A stretch of 64,000 nt of DNA from Halalkalibacter okhensis (lineage in GTDB: Bacteria > Bacillota > Bacilli > Bacillales > Bacillaceae_D), in contig NZ_JRJU01000007.1 in NCBI RefSeq assembly GCF_000787375.1, positions 62,001 to 126,000 of the forward strand, read 5' to 3'. The translations under genes were made by a program, and so were the position numbers. Shown here in pieces: positions 1-8,870 of this stretch. Position 1 is the stretch's first letter, and each line of letters starts with the position of its first letter. The notes below the pieces were generated by a model. It had not been told where the DNA came from. It saw only the letters and a list, made by a program, of their open reading frames with translations, and searched no databases.

Positions 1-444
1 ATCCATTTCACCTGATATCCCAATTTGCATAATTGGCATTTGATTCGGATCAAAACGCATGACACTTGGGTCACTAGCACCTTCTGGCAGCCCTTGTCTT
101 ACCATATCTATCCTTTCCCTCAGGTCTAACATGACGGTATCTAAATCTGTATTAAAATCATACATTAACAGAATGACCGATTGATTTTGAGCAGAAATGG
201 ACTGCATCGTGTCTAATCCTTCAGTAGCACTAAGTGCCCCCTCAAGAGGTCTAGTTACTAAGTTTTCAACTTCTTGAGGGGCAGCACCGTTATACGGTGT
301 CATAACAACAGCAATTGGCAAGTCCATATCTGGCATTAAATCTACTTTTAATCCAGATAATGAAACTCCTCCTAATATCATCATCACTAGAGCAATGATA
401 ATTACGCCAACCGGTCGTTTGACAGATTCATTAATCAGTTTCAA
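1..444 (-). CDS. RND-family efflux permease, N-terminal part (cut by window)
   Basis: Only the first 148 residues are inside the window; the gene runs off the left edge. The protein opens with a short cytoplasmic stretch (KLINESVKRPVG) and a first membrane segment at about residues 12-32. The periplasmic-porter start of AcrB/SwrC-type pumps follows, with the typical DLPIAVVMTPYNGAAPQEVE and G-L-D-x-M-x-S patterns. The start is a TTG at 444 behind GGGGG. It lies 16 bases downstream of the membrane-fusion lipoprotein gene, so the two form an operon for an exporter of SwrC/YerP type. Substrate is unknown. RND membership is clear from family pattern. Confidence 0.85.
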   Translation of the reverse strand, partial: MKLINESVKRPVGVIIIALVMMILGGVSLSGLKVDLMPDMDLPIAVVMTPYNGAAPQEVENLVTRPLEGALSATEGLDTMQSISAQNQSVILLMYDFNTDLDTVMLDLRERIDMVRQGLPEGASDPSVMRFDPNQMPIMQIGISGEMD

Positions 445-460
445 CTAAAGTACCCCCGTT

Positions 461-1870
461 TTAATCTCCTTTAGTAGAAGATCCTTCCGCATTTTCGTTC
501 GTTTCCTCTTCATTCATATCTTCATTTGAAGTTTCATTTTTTTCATCTGCAACTTCATCTTCTTGTTCTATTTCATCATCTTGCTGATTACCAAACGATG
601 GATTAATATCGTTTCGAATATTAATTAAGGCACCATCATATAATTGATGACTTCCTCTTACAATAACGTATTCTCCTTCTTGTAAGCCACTTTCAATTCC
701 AAACCACTCTGCTGTTTCACCATTGATTGTAACGTCGCGACTTTCTACACTTGTCCCATCTGTCGTCACATATACAAATGTCTCATTGTTCTGTTCAATG
801 ACAGCATTTACCGGAGCAACAATTTGTTCATGATCTCCACCCGTTTCAATTGACACTTCTGCAAGCATTCCTACTCGTAAGTTATCGTCTGGATTTGTAA
901 GTTCAATCTCAACAGGATATGAACGAGATTGCTCAGCAGGAAGCAAGCTTATATAGGTAATCTTCCCTTCATACGTTTGGTTGAACGACCGAATATGAAC
1001 GACCACATCTTGCCCTTCGCTTAAATTAACTAATTGAGACTCATTGACATTCACTTCTACGACTGGCGAGTCCATTTGTACTATTTGTAAAAGCGGAGCT
1101 TGAGGCGAAGCCATTTCTCCTACATTTGTGTCTAACCCAGTAACTTGTCCAGACATTGGCGCTTTTATAACAGCATGTGTTTTTTGTTGCTGGGCCATAT
1201 CGACTGAAATTTCAGCTTGCTTAACAGAAGCTTCAGCTGCTTTAATTTGGTCTGTTGACTTTGCTTGTTCAACTGCGATCTCAGCTTGTTTTACAGCAGC
1301 TTGAGCTTGTTGTTTATCTTGTTCAGTCGGCATATTTCCACCTAGTAAACTACCAAATACTCCTTGAAGCTCTTCTGGTACTTCTGAAAGGTCAACATCT
1401 GAAGAACTTTCAGCATTTGAAATCATTTTTTGCGTGTTTTTTGCTTGTTCCAACTGCATTTCTGCCTGTTTTACACTTTGATCTCTCATGTTCTTTGCAC
1501 TAGTTAGACTTGCTTGCGCTGCTTCTAATCCAGCACGAGCTTGAGCAATGTTTAAATCTGCATCTGTTGCATCTAATTCAAAAAGGGTATCCCCACGCTG
1601 TACTGTATCACCATTTTTGACATGTACTGCTTTAATTTCTCCTGTTAACATTGGCAAGACAGCCATATGTGAACCTGCCATCACATGTCCTGATAGAACT
1701 AAATCACTAGAAAGAGTGCCGCTTGTTATCTCTGCTATTTCTACTGGATGAACGGGTTCTTGTTCTTCATCAGCAGTGACACTATTGTCCGTTATATCCG
1801 AACTACACCCCGCTAACATGACTAGAAGAATCAACATTAATATCGCACTATAATTTCTCTTACGTACCAT
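461..1870 (-). CDS. RND/HlyD-type membrane fusion lipoprotein
   Basis: 469 residues. A lipoprotein signal is visible at the N-terminus (hydrophobic stretch, then LAGC), so the mature protein should be anchored to the outer face of the membrane. Residues about 60-105 look like a biotinyl-lipoyl half-motif, followed by a long alanine/glutamine-rich coiled coil (about 110-235), the second lipoyl half (VIKAPMSGQVTGL), a beta-barrel and a membrane-proximal domain. The tail (about 430-469) is a low-complexity acidic Glu/Asn linker. It is first in the operon with the RND permease and would be the adaptor that couples to it. Confidence 0.88.
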   Translation of the reverse strand: MVRKRNYSAILMLILLVMLAGCSSDITDNSVTADEEQEPVHPVEIAEITSGTLSSDLVLSGHVMAGSHMAVLPMLTGEIKAVHVKNGDTVQRGDTLFELDATDADLNIAQARAGLEAAQASLTSAKNMRDQSVKQAEMQLEQAKNTQKMISNAESSSDVDLSEVPEELQGVFGSLLGGNMPTEQDKQQAQAAVKQAEIAVEQAKSTDQIKAAEASVKQAEISVDMAQQQKTHAVIKAPMSGQVTGLDTNVGEMASPQAPLLQIVQMDSPVVEVNVNESQLVNLSEGQDVVVHIRSFNQTYEGKITYISLLPAEQSRSYPVEIELTNPDDNLRVGMLAEVSIETGGDHEQIVAPVNAVIEQNNETFVYVTTDGTSVESRDVTINGETAEWFGIESGLQEGEYVIVRGSHQLYDGALINIRNDINPSFGNQQDDEIEQEDEVADEKNETSNEDMNEEETNENAEGSSTKGD

Positions 1871-2172
1871 TCACTTGCCCTCCAATTATTTTCATTCGGC
1901 AATCCTTAGGTCCTAAGAATCAGCCTTATTGTAATTGACTAGTTTATTATGATCCAAATAACATTCTATCATTAATAAATGAACTGAATGTGAACTATTT
2001 TATGAACATCTTACAAAATTTGAGAGTATGCATGTTCTTTAAAAACTACTTCTTACTTATCGTACCAACCTTTTATGAACTGAGCATGAACTGCAATTAA
2101 ATACTTCTGTTTATCTTGCTTGTTAGCTGTCAAGGCTAAGGAGGTGAAGTCTATTGTTAAGTGGAGGGGTTT
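1871..2172. promoter_or_regulatory. Intergenic region between divergent genes
   Basis: About 300 bases without a gene separate the minus-strand efflux operon from the plus-strand membrane protein gene. It must hold both promoters. I see no perfect sigma-A promoter, riboswitch or large hairpin. A GGAGGTG stands at about 2140-2146, before the 2173 gene. Confidence 0.4.
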
Positions 2173-2607
2173 ATGCTTTCTTTTCGCGGAGATGCGCACA
2201 AATTTTATTTAAAAATAAAAAAGAACAATCGAAAAGGGTTTAGACCTGAGGAATCGAAAGAACTACAAGAATTAAAAGAAATCCGACATTTCTATCAAAC
2301 GATTGAAACAAGAACCCTAGGAAATATACATTATTGGATTTTAAAAGAAAAAAGTGGTTCTGGATTAATACCTATATTAGTAACCGCTATCCCTTGGGTC
2401 CTCTTTATATTTGGGAATCAGGTACAAGAATTTTTCAAAAATGATGATGGATACCTTTGGTTACTGTTTGTCTTTATTTATTTAATCGCTGTGACAATTA
2501 GTGTTAGTATTCATTTCCGAGAACGTTCATGGGCAACGGTTCACTCACGTATTATTGAAGATATTATTGAAGAACGAGATGAAAAAGAAAAAAATTCCAA
2601 CAACTAA
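2173..2607 (+). CDS. Small two-pass membrane protein, unknown function
   Basis: 144 residues from ATG at 2173, which has GGAGGGG five bases upstream; an in-frame GTG at 2161 is the alternative. The N-terminal half is basic and Lys/Glu rich, hence cytoplasmic. Two hydrophobic segments follow, at about residues 62-83 and 97-120. The C-terminus is charged (many Glu, Lys, Asn). No recognised family. It is transcribed alone and ends at a strong hairpin. Confidence 0.65.
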   Translation: MLSFRGDAHKFYLKIKKNNRKGFRPEESKELQELKEIRHFYQTIETRTLGNIHYWILKEKSGSGLIPILVTAIPWVLFIFGNQVQEFFKNDDGYLWLLFVFIYLIAVTISVSIHFRERSWATVHSRIIEDIIEERDEKEKNSNN

Positions 2608-2629
2608 TGACAACAGTCCTATTGCACGT

Positions 2630-2673
2630 AAAAAAGATTCCTATAAGATCAAATGACCCTATAGGAATCTTAT
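2630..2673. terminator. Bidirectional terminator
   Basis: AAGATTCCTATA and TATAGGAATCTT form a perfect 12-bp stem with a short loop between two convergent genes. A-tracts and T-tracts on both sides allow use by either strand. Confidence 0.8.
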
Positions 2674-3857
2674 TATCGAGTCTCCAATGCCTGTTTTAAA
2701 TCTTGCCATATATCTTCCCACGCTTCCAGCCCTACAGATAAACGAAGAAGTTCATTTGAAATTCCCATTTGGACCCTTTTTTCTAGCGGAACAACGGCAT
2801 GTGTCATTGATGCAGGATGTTGGATTAATGTTTCAGCATCTCCGAGACTAACTGCAATTGGAATAAGTTGCAGGCGATCCACTACTTGAACAGCATCTTC
2901 ATATGTCCCTTTTATTTCAAAAGAAAGAAGACCGCCTCCTTTTTTCATTTGCTTCTTTATAATATCTGAATCAGGATGCTCATCGTCTCCTGGATAGTAC
3001 ACGGCTTTTATTTTTGGATGTGTTTTCAAGTTTGCAGCTATTTTTTTTGCATTATCACAGTGCCGATCCATTCGAACAGCGAGTGTTTTCAAGCCACGTA
3101 ATAACAACCAAGCATCAAATGGGGACAAAACGCCACCGATATCCTTTTGTGTTGTTCGTTTTATATCATTGATTAGCTCCTCATCCCCAACCATTACACC
3201 AGATATTACGTCTCCATGTCCCCCAATATATTTTGTTGCGCTATGAATAACCAGGTCACACCCTAATTGTAAAGGCTTCTGTAAATAAGGTGTAGAAAAT
3301 GTATTATCAACAATAACTTTAATTCCTTTTTTCTTCGCAATTGAAGCTACTAATTCCAAGTCAACAACTCTCATCGTTGGATTAATTGGGGTCTCAACAT
3401 AGATGCAAGTCGTATTTTTTTGAATACTATTAGTTATTTCTTCAACAGTTGCTAAGTCGGAGAACGTAGCATTTATGTTATACTTTTCTTTTAGTAACTG
3501 TAGTAAGCCAAATGTACAACCGTATACACCTTTTGAGCAAAGGATATGATCATTTGCTTTGGTGATTCCAATTAATGCTGATGATACCGCTGCCATACCA
3601 GACGCAAATGCTAGAGCTGCTTCTCCCTCTTCTAATTGCGCTACACGCTCTTCAAGGACTGAGATGGTTGGATTAGAAAGTCTAGAATAAATATAGCCAT
3701 CTTCTTGTCCCGCAAAGCGCTTCGCCCCACTCATCATGGAAGGAAACGTAAATGTGGACGTCTGATAAATTGGTGTTGTTAAGCTATCAACATGTTCTTT
3801 TGAACGCTGCCCCGAGTGGATCACCTTCGTTTCAAATTGATAATTCTTACTCATCAT
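2673..3857 (-). CDS. Methionine gamma-lyase-like PLP enzyme (Cys/Met metabolism family)
   Basis: About 394 residues, the usual length for the family. Best start is the ATG at 3857, eight bases behind GGGGG; an earlier ATG at 3863 is too close to it. The pattern is that of fold-type I trans-sulfuration enzymes: YSRLSNPT, ALAFASGMAA, ETPINPT, DNTFSTPYLQ, and the PLP lysine in HSATKYIGGHGD. The SKGVYGCTF segment has the active-site Cys position typical of methionine gamma-lyases, which release methanethiol, ammonia and 2-oxobutyrate. Cystathionine gamma-synthase or lyase activity cannot be excluded from sequence alone. No S-box riboswitch is recognisable upstream. Confidence 0.8.
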   Translation of the reverse strand: MMSKNYQFETKVIHSGQRSKEHVDSLTTPIYQTSTFTFPSMMSGAKRFAGQEDGYIYSRLSNPTISVLEERVAQLEEGEAALAFASGMAAVSSALIGITKANDHILCSKGVYGCTFGLLQLLKEKYNINATFSDLATVEEITNSIQKNTTCIYVETPINPTMRVVDLELVASIAKKKGIKVIVDNTFSTPYLQKPLQLGCDLVIHSATKYIGGHGDVISGVMVGDEELINDIKRTTQKDIGGVLSPFDAWLLLRGLKTLAVRMDRHCDNAKKIAANLKTHPKIKAVYYPGDDEHPDSDIIKKQMKKGGGLLSFEIKGTYEDAVQVVDRLQLIPIAVSLGDAETLIQHPASMTHAVVPLEKRVQMGISNELLRLSVGLEAWEDIWQDLKQALETR

Positions 3858-4109
3858 TATCATGACCCCCTTTATTTAATTTCAAAATCAAATGTTTAAG
3901 GAAGTGCTTTCTTCCATTTTATTTAAAAATGGCTTGCTCTGTTCCGAAAAACGAAGAAACATTGCCCTTTATTTGCTACAATAAAGTTTTATATGTGATT
4001 GGTAGTATTCATTTAATTTGCTAAAATAAATATTTAATAATAAAAAGCGTCTACTAGAATAATGATTACATCTTTTTAGTAGCTTCAGATAAACAAAGGG
4101 GGGAATTTC

Positions 4110-4475
4110 TTGTATAGAGGAAAAGCATATTGTGAAGCTAATCTTTACATATATGCTCCAGCTAACGAACGTTATGAGTTTCTTACTAAACGCAAGAATA
4201 TCATAGAAAAATATTGTAGCAACACCATTAAAATTACTGACGTTCGCATTAAAGACTCAGGAATTGACGAACAAACAAATGAACCATTTCTTTCCTTATC
4301 CGTTATGTCAGAAGTACTTGTCAAATATGACCCTATCATCACCCATTTAAATGATTATAGAGTTAATGCTTGTCGAGAATTTAGAAGGCAGTTTCCAGGT
4401 GCTGGAGCGATCATGGCCCATTATATTGATACGTATAGCCCTTTTCGATTAGATGGGTTTAAAAGCCGGACTTAA
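4110..4475 (+). CDS. Hypothetical soluble protein
   Basis: 121 residues from a TTG start with AGGGGGGAA upstream. No membrane segment or signal. Residues include a C-S-N-T pair and several aromatic residues; the C-terminus is YSPFRLDGFKSRT. No family recognised. A second small gene follows 97 bases downstream, with its own ribosome site. Confidence 0.6.
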   Translation: MYRGKAYCEANLYIYAPANERYEFLTKRKNIIEKYCSNTIKITDVRIKDSGIDEQTNEPFLSLSVMSEVLVKYDPIITHLNDYRVNACREFRRQFPGAGAIMAHYIDTYSPFRLDGFKSRT

Positions 4476-4572
4476 TTTTGCCTTATTTGTATTATTAAGT
4501 TATTTTCCTTTTAATAAAAGGCAATGCTACAGAATATAATTTTGTGACATTACTTACCAGGGGGGAATCTTA

Positions 4573-4737
4573 ATGGTACATTGGAAAATTACAGCCACCT
4601 TAAGAAATGGTGATTATGTAATTCAATATGGATCTTCCGAATCTGAAGAACAAGCTTATGAAGAAATGAAACTAGAAGAGTTATCAATAAGAAAGCAGTA
4701 TAGCGACACTGTTACAGAAATGGATTATTGGCTATAA
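4573..4737 (+). CDS. Small hypothetical protein (54 aa)
   Basis: ATG at 4573 behind a strong AGGGGGGAA site, 54 residues, ending in TEMDYWL. It has the composition of a real small protein: acidic, with a central Glu-rich helix (SESEEQAYEEMKLEEL). It may share a transcript with the 4110 gene, and a large hairpin closes it. Function unknown. Confidence 0.6.
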   Translation: MVHWKITATLRNGDYVIQYGSSESEEQAYEEMKLEELSIRKQYSDTVTEMDYWL

Positions 4738-4761
4738 ATATTATCTCTCTAGCATTAGAGT

Positions 4762-4805
4762 AAGGTCACTAAAAAGGTAAAGTTCTTCCTTTTTCAGTGA
4801 CCTTT
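4762..4805 (+). terminator. Hairpin, probable terminator
   Basis: AAGGTCACTAAAAAGG pairs with CCTTTTTCAGTGACCTT, about 16 bp, right after the 4573 gene. There is no long T run after the stem, so termination strength is uncertain. From here to 5076 I see no gene. Confidence 0.65.
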
Positions 4806-5076
4806 ACGCTATGAGGAAAATGTTCCTTTGTTTTAAGCTTGCTATCAGTGAGTTTCTCGTAGCAGGTTCGCTAAGTGGAGATTACTGCTTCCTCAATTTG
4901 CTAAAAGAGACTTATTCAATGTCTGGGATTGCTGGTAATATAACATAATAGAGATATTCCTTTAAATGTAGGGAAAATAATATTTCAGAGAAGTTCTAGT
5001 AATCGAAGTGGTTTAGGTGATTAGGGTATGATGTATAGAAAAAAAAGCACGAACCAGGAGGAATAGATTGATCAAA

Positions 5077-5208
5077 TTAAGCAAAAGCTTCATTCCTTCT
5101 GTGATATTGTGAATCAATCATTACATTAAGTACGTTTATTTCTTCCGTTGTAAGCTGCCTATTTAATTTACTTTCAAACTCTTCTCTTAATTCTTTTATA
5201 GTTACCAT
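5077..5208 (-). CDS. Small hypothetical protein (43 aa) with EFESKLNR motif
   Basis: ATG at 5208, preceded by AAGGGGAGTG; 43 residues. A longer reading from 5316 has no ribosome site. The segment E-F-E-S-K-L-N-R, then L-x-x-E-I-x-V-L, is nearly identical to part of a 50-residue prophage protein at 25025-25177. This suggests a small family shared by phage and host. Function unknown; predicted helical and soluble. Confidence 0.6.
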   Translation of the reverse strand: MVTIKELREEFESKLNRQLTTEEINVLNVMIDSQYHRRNEAFA

Positions 5209-5652
5209 CAATGCTTCACTCCCCTTTTTCTTTTCTTTGGAGATTTCATTTACGTCAAAAGACCTTGTACCCCTTATTATAATGAAAAGGAAGGATTTTG
5301 CAAGCGTTTTCAACAACTATTATACTTTTTCTAGCCATATTAAGGTGACAAAAGTACCGTAACAATAAAAAATAATATAAATAATAATATTAAAGCCACC
5401 TCCCCCATATAATACTCTAAGACTGTATATTTTTAAAAAGACACGTTTTTAAAAACGAAGCCACAGGAGGGATTCACTCCCTTTTACGTGCCCTCAATAA
5501 AACATGTCTTTTTCTTTTTTTCAAAAGCATTGTTAAAAGCTCTACCCAAGAAAGAGGGTATGATGCAGGCATGAAAAAGTCCATTTTGAAGATTTGAGGA
5601 ATTATAGATTTTTATGGAAACGTGTTATACTATCTTTAAGGAGCTGATTAGT
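5209..5652. other. Gene-free stretch
   Basis: About 440 bases without a protein gene I believe in. Its middle holds the structured RNA candidate at 5435-5521. A TATAAT at 5408-5413 lies upstream of that candidate but without a convincing -35 box. Confidence 0.4.
5435..5521 (+). ncRNA. Candidate structured RNA with U-tail
   Basis: A 15-bp closing stem (AAAAAGACACGTTTT with AAAACATGTCTTTTT, one G-U pair) encloses a smaller hairpin around GGGA-ttcac-TCCC and is followed by a run of T. The overall form, about 80 nt plus a U-tail, resembles a small RNA with its own terminator or a large riboswitch-type leader for the 5653 gene. I do not recognise a known class. Confidence 0.4.
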
Positions 5653-5850
5653 ATGAAAAAATTTCAAGTATCCGTTGAGTTCCATAGCGGACAGCAAGTT
5701 AATTTCACTACTAAGTCAGATGTTAGAAAGGATATGTACCGGCTCAACATCAACGGTGAAGACTGCATTGTAACCGATGATAATTTTGTCTTAAACATTT
5801 CCAAGATCAAAGCCTTAAAGGTAAAGAAATTAAAACGTAATTCTGCATAA
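5653..5850 (+). CDS. Small hypothetical protein (65 aa)
   Basis: ATG at 5653 with AAGGAG upstream; the in-frame ATG at 5614 has no ribosome site. 65 residues, beta-rich, no membrane segment. The C-terminus is strongly basic (KALKVKKLKRNS). A possible small regulatory or nucleic-acid-binding protein, but this is only composition. TATACT at about 5627 may be its -10 box. Confidence 0.6.
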   Translation: MKKFQVSVEFHSGQQVNFTTKSDVRKDMYRLNINGEDCIVTDDNFVLNISKIKALKVKKLKRNSA

Positions 5851-5885
5851 TTAAGTTGCATATGGTCTGTCTCAAATTCATGAAC

Positions 5886-5982
5886 GAGAGGGAGCCATGA
5901 CTTCGTTTGCTACTCGCCTTGAGAGGGGAAGCCCAATTCCCTCTCAAGGCTCTCAAAAGATTAGTAGCTCCTTCATTCCCTC
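5886..5982. repeat. Long imperfect inverted repeat
   Basis: A 97-bp foldback. Outer arms GAGAGGGA and TTCCCTC, an intermediate pair GCTACT/AGTAGC, and a perfect inner 11-bp stem CCTTGAGAGGG/CCCTCTCAAGG. It lies between two convergent genes, so it may act as a terminator, but it is larger than usual and lacks a T run. Confidence 0.6.
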
Positions 5983-6025
5983 AGGTTGTCTTAAAAATTT
6001 TTAAGCGGATTTTTTGGAACCCGCA

Positions 6026-6760
6026 TTAAAAAGTTAGCTCTGCATGAACATGTTCATGTAATTCATCATCTTGAATATGTACAATAACAGAGTATTGACC
6101 TGATAAACCTTCAAGGTCATCTAGCTCATATACTCCATCGCCTATCTCTGATAAATCTAGCCATTTCCTTACGTCTTCATCTTCTTGCCACATTTCCAAT
6201 GTCACATTGCCTTGCTCATACTTTTGACCTTCTACTACAATATGAACAACTAATGTATCATCTTTAACTTCTGTTTCAATATCAACATCATAGTGGTGAT
6301 GATCATGATGATCCTCATGCTCCTGCTCATGACTATGATCTTCTGTATCTCCATTATCATCGCCAATTTGAATTTGGCCAGTTGGCATACGATGCATACC
6401 GCGAGCGGTTACATGTGTTTGGACATGATACAATCCCATTTCTTCAAACGTATGGTCCAAGGAATAAATATGGCCATTTTGAACATCTGCTTCTATCATT
6501 TTACTATCTTCCTTTTGTCCTTCAAGCCAAATTTCATAGATAACTTCATTAGCATCTTCAACTAAATCATCACCTTGAGTGACGCTGCTGTTAAAGGTTA
6601 CCACTTCTCCTACTTCCGCAAATTCAGGAAATTCTAATTCTACTTCAATTGCGGTTAGTTCATCAACTTCTACACTACCTTGTTCCTCTTCAGCCTGTCC
6701 ACAAGCACTTAACATACTTAATAAAACAACTAGTGCAGTTGCCTCTATTATCTTTTTCAC
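6026..6760 (-). CDS. YtkA/FixH-type lipoprotein with His-rich linker
   Basis: 244 residues. A lipoprotein signal (LSMLSAC) predicts anchoring on the outer membrane face. Two beta-sandwich repeats of YtkA/FixH type are visible at about residues 37-132 and 155-244. They are joined by a His/Asp/Glu cluster (HEDHHDHHHY) that could bind metal. The family is linked to copper and cytochrome oxidase biology, but no partner gene is adjacent, so the role is inferred only from domain type. Confidence 0.7.
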   Translation of the reverse strand: MKKIIEATALVVLLSMLSACGQAEEEQGSVEVDELTAIEVELEFPEFAEVGEVVTFNSSVTQGDDLVEDANEVIYEIWLEGQKEDSKMIEADVQNGHIYSLDHTFEEMGLYHVQTHVTARGMHRMPTGQIQIGDDNGDTEDHSHEQEHEDHHDHHHYDVDIETEVKDDTLVVHIVVEGQKYEQGNVTLEMWQEDEDVRKWLDLSEIGDGVYELDDLEGLSGQYSVIVHIQDDELHEHVHAELTF

Positions 6761-6871
6761 GACATGTCACCTCTTTTTTGTATTTCTCTACTAGCCTATA
6801 ACATTATCACCAGAAATTCCAACGTTATACTAAGAAATTCATTTTATTTTCACCTTTTCTATATTGTTTTC

Positions 6872-6948
6872 AAAAAAAAAGAGAAATCTATTGACTAAGG
6901 CATTATAAAAGATAAAAATCTTTTAATGTTTATGCCTCAAGATTCTCT
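6872..6948 (-). terminator. Terminator hairpin
   Basis: On the minus strand GAGAATCT...GAGGCAT folds onto ATGCCT...AGATTTCTC and is followed by nine T. It lies just after the 6970 gene. Confidence 0.7.
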
Positions 6949-6969
6949 TCATACTTTGTTTTTTATTTG

Positions 6970-7179
6970 TTATTTAAAAGCTTTGCCTTTTGTTAGATGA
7001 CAGGCAACCCCTTTCCCTATTGCACCGGGTTTGCTCATTTTCTCTATATATTGTAATCCTCTCGTGCATTGTTTTTTACATGCAATGCACGTCGCTGATG
7101 TCACTACTTTCATCGTATATTGATATTTCTCTGATGCAGTCATTTTTGGAGCAGCTTTTTTCTTATTCTTTGTTGCCAT
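6970..7179 (-). CDS. Small basic protein with Cys motif (69 aa)
   Basis: ATG at 7179 (MATKNKKK) with GGAGAG six bases upstream; longer in-frame starts lack a site. 69 residues. Lys-rich N-terminus, then ATCIACKKQC, a possible metal- or redox-active cysteine cluster, and a further Cys in GVACHLTKG. No named family recalled. Transcribed alone. Confidence 0.6.
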   Translation of the reverse strand: MATKNKKKAAPKMTASEKYQYTMKVVTSATCIACKKQCTRGLQYIEKMSKPGAIGKGVACHLTKGKAFK

Positions 7180-7248
7180 ATCCATCTCTCCGTTCTTTGT
7201 GATGCTATATAATATGCGATCAACTTCCAAACGGCGCACCTTCAAAAA

Positions 7249-7316
7249 AATAAAAAAATTTGTGCAAATCTCCGCACAAAAAGCGACTAAAGGGGGTAAG
7301 CCTTTTTCAGTCGCTT
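7249..7316 (-). terminator. Tandem terminators
   Basis: On the minus strand an AAGCGACT...AGTCGCTT stem ends in TTTTT. It is followed at once by a second 7-bp hairpin, TTTGTGC...GCACAAA, with a longer T run. They close the PAP2 gene. Confidence 0.8.
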
Positions 7317-7334
7317 CCTTTGATTCAACCTTTT

Positions 7335-8240
7335 TTACACAGATAACTGCTCACTTGAATTGGTTGTTACATGCTCCTTCTTATAAATGTGAAGCTTTGC
7401 AAATACATAAGGTGCTCCGAGAAGCCCCCATAAACCAATGCAGCCATAACGTATAAAATCAAAAATCAACATTTCAGGGAACCATACTTTTAATCCAATT
7501 TGCAGTACGAATAGACCTACAAGCCCAACTGCATAAGCAGCTGCCTTTCTCCATACTTTTTTTGAAATCATCATTTTTATATGGGTCGATTCCGCTAAAT
7601 ATCCAATCCCAGCTCCTAACAAAAAGCCTGCATATTTAACCCCTTCCTCTTCAGGAAAAAGAGCCACAATCATAAGTGGAGTTAGTATGGCTAAAGTCCA
7701 CTTTATCTTTTGTGACAGGTTAGAGAGCTTTTCTTGTAAGCGAATCGAAATAAGCAAGATCACCACCGCCACTAAAATACCAATTGCTACATCAGCCGGC
7801 CAATGAAGCCCAGAATAAAGACGAGAAAATGAAATACTTAAGATAAGAATGATCGCCAATACCCAAAATAAAGGCTTAGCAACTAAATAGGCGATATAGC
7901 CCCAGAGTGTGGTCGAACCTTGAGCGTGCCCACTCGGAAATGAATCGTAAGGGTAATGGCTCCCCACCTCCGCTGATTCTATAAACAACGAATTGATTCC
8001 TTCTGTTCCAATTGGTCGTTCAATAGCATAAGTAATTTTTAAGAAAGCATTGACGGTAACCGATAAAAGAAAAATGTAAAATAGCCGAAACCCTGCTTGC
8101 TTTGAAAAGCACCAATACACAATTGGCACTATCAAAAAGTAAAACTCTTCATTACCAAGAAACGTTAATAAAGCCGCCAGTGCGTTAAAAAAGGGCTGTT
8201 GATTCTCGGTAATACTTATTAAAAATTCCGTTTGACTCAT
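7335..8240 (-). CDS. PAP2-superfamily membrane phosphatase
   Basis: About 301 residues from ATG at 8240 (MSQTEF), which has GGGGG five bases upstream. Multi-pass membrane protein. The acid-phosphatase motifs are present: K-x-x-x-x-x-x-R-P (KITYAIERP), PSGHAQ and S-R-x-x-x-G-x-H-W-x-x-D (SRLYSGLHWPAD). The catalytic His residues are those of the lipid phosphate phosphatases, which act on undecaprenyl pyrophosphate or phosphatidate-type lipids at the outer face. The substrate here is not determined. Confidence 0.85.
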   Translation of the reverse strand: MSQTEFLISITENQQPFFNALAALLTFLGNEEFYFLIVPIVYWCFSKQAGFRLFYIFLLSVTVNAFLKITYAIERPIGTEGINSLFIESAEVGSHYPYDSFPSGHAQGSTTLWGYIAYLVAKPLFWVLAIILILSISFSRLYSGLHWPADVAIGILVAVVILLISIRLQEKLSNLSQKIKWTLAILTPLMIVALFPEEEGVKYAGFLLGAGIGYLAESTHIKMMISKKVWRKAAAYAVGLVGLFVLQIGLKVWFPEMLIFDFIRYGCIGLWGLLGAPYVFAKLHIYKKEHVTTNSSEQLSV

Positions 8241-8438
8241 AAAATCCCCCATATTCATTTTTTTACAACGATAGAAATATTCTACTTCGTTTACTAATAT
8301 CCTTGTTAATCGTATAAAGTTCTACAAGTCTCATAAAAACTGAAAATTCCAACTATTATTTTATTAGGCTAATGCCCTTCCAATATTTCATACATGACAT
8401 ATTCATAACAGTGTATTGATTAAAAAGGAGGAATCTTC

Positions 8439-8522
8439 ATGAGTCACACTTCTAACAGCTTTGCGTTAATTGTCGTTCTGTTCATCCTATTAGTTATCGT
8501 AGGTGCTGCATACATTGCCTAA
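8439..8522 (+). CDS. YjcZ-like sporulation peptide (27 aa)
   Basis: ATG at 8439 behind AAAGGAGGAA; 27 residues, ending VIVGAAYIA. A polar N-terminus is followed by one hydrophobic helix with the F-A-L-I-V-V-L-F-I-L-L core of the YjcZ family of tiny sporulation proteins. A related gene lies at 61564. Confidence 0.75.
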   Translation: MSHTSNSFALIVVLFILLVIVGAAYIA

Positions 8523-8870
8523 AGAGTTAAAGGAAGTTGCATGATGTGGAACTTTCTCTAGAAAGCCACAATGGCTTTATTTTATACTCTTGGTGAAATC
8601 AGACACTTATTAAAAGTCCGCAGCTTACTGTTAAAGGGGGCACTAGGAGGGCATGATAACCTTTATGGCCCCCTTTCTAACTATCAATGAAACGTCAAGT
8701 CTTATTTCTATCGACTTAGCCTCCAATTAACAGCTCAAGTATGAACGGACCAATTTGATGTTTATTCATACAATACCTCAACAAACCTCTAAACTAAAAA
8801 GCACCTATTATAAATAACAGGTACTACTTTTAGAACTGCAATGTACATATGAACTTACGAATTCACCCTA
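8523..8870. other. Gene-free stretch with two hairpins
   Basis: No believable gene. AAAGGGGGC/GCCCCCTTT (8633-8677) is a plausible terminator for the YjcZ-like gene. A minus-strand terminator for the 8871 gene is at 8796-8832 (ACCTGTT/AATAGGT type stem then TTTTT). Confidence 0.6.

Noticed and set aside
1255-1751. Plus-strand ORFs inside the membrane fusion protein gene
   Set aside because: They are shadows of the minus-strand coding sequence, without ribosome sites.
3858-4109. SAM (S-box) riboswitch before the methionine gamma-lyase-like gene
   Set aside because: Expected because of the pathway, but the conserved core and paired stems are not visible.
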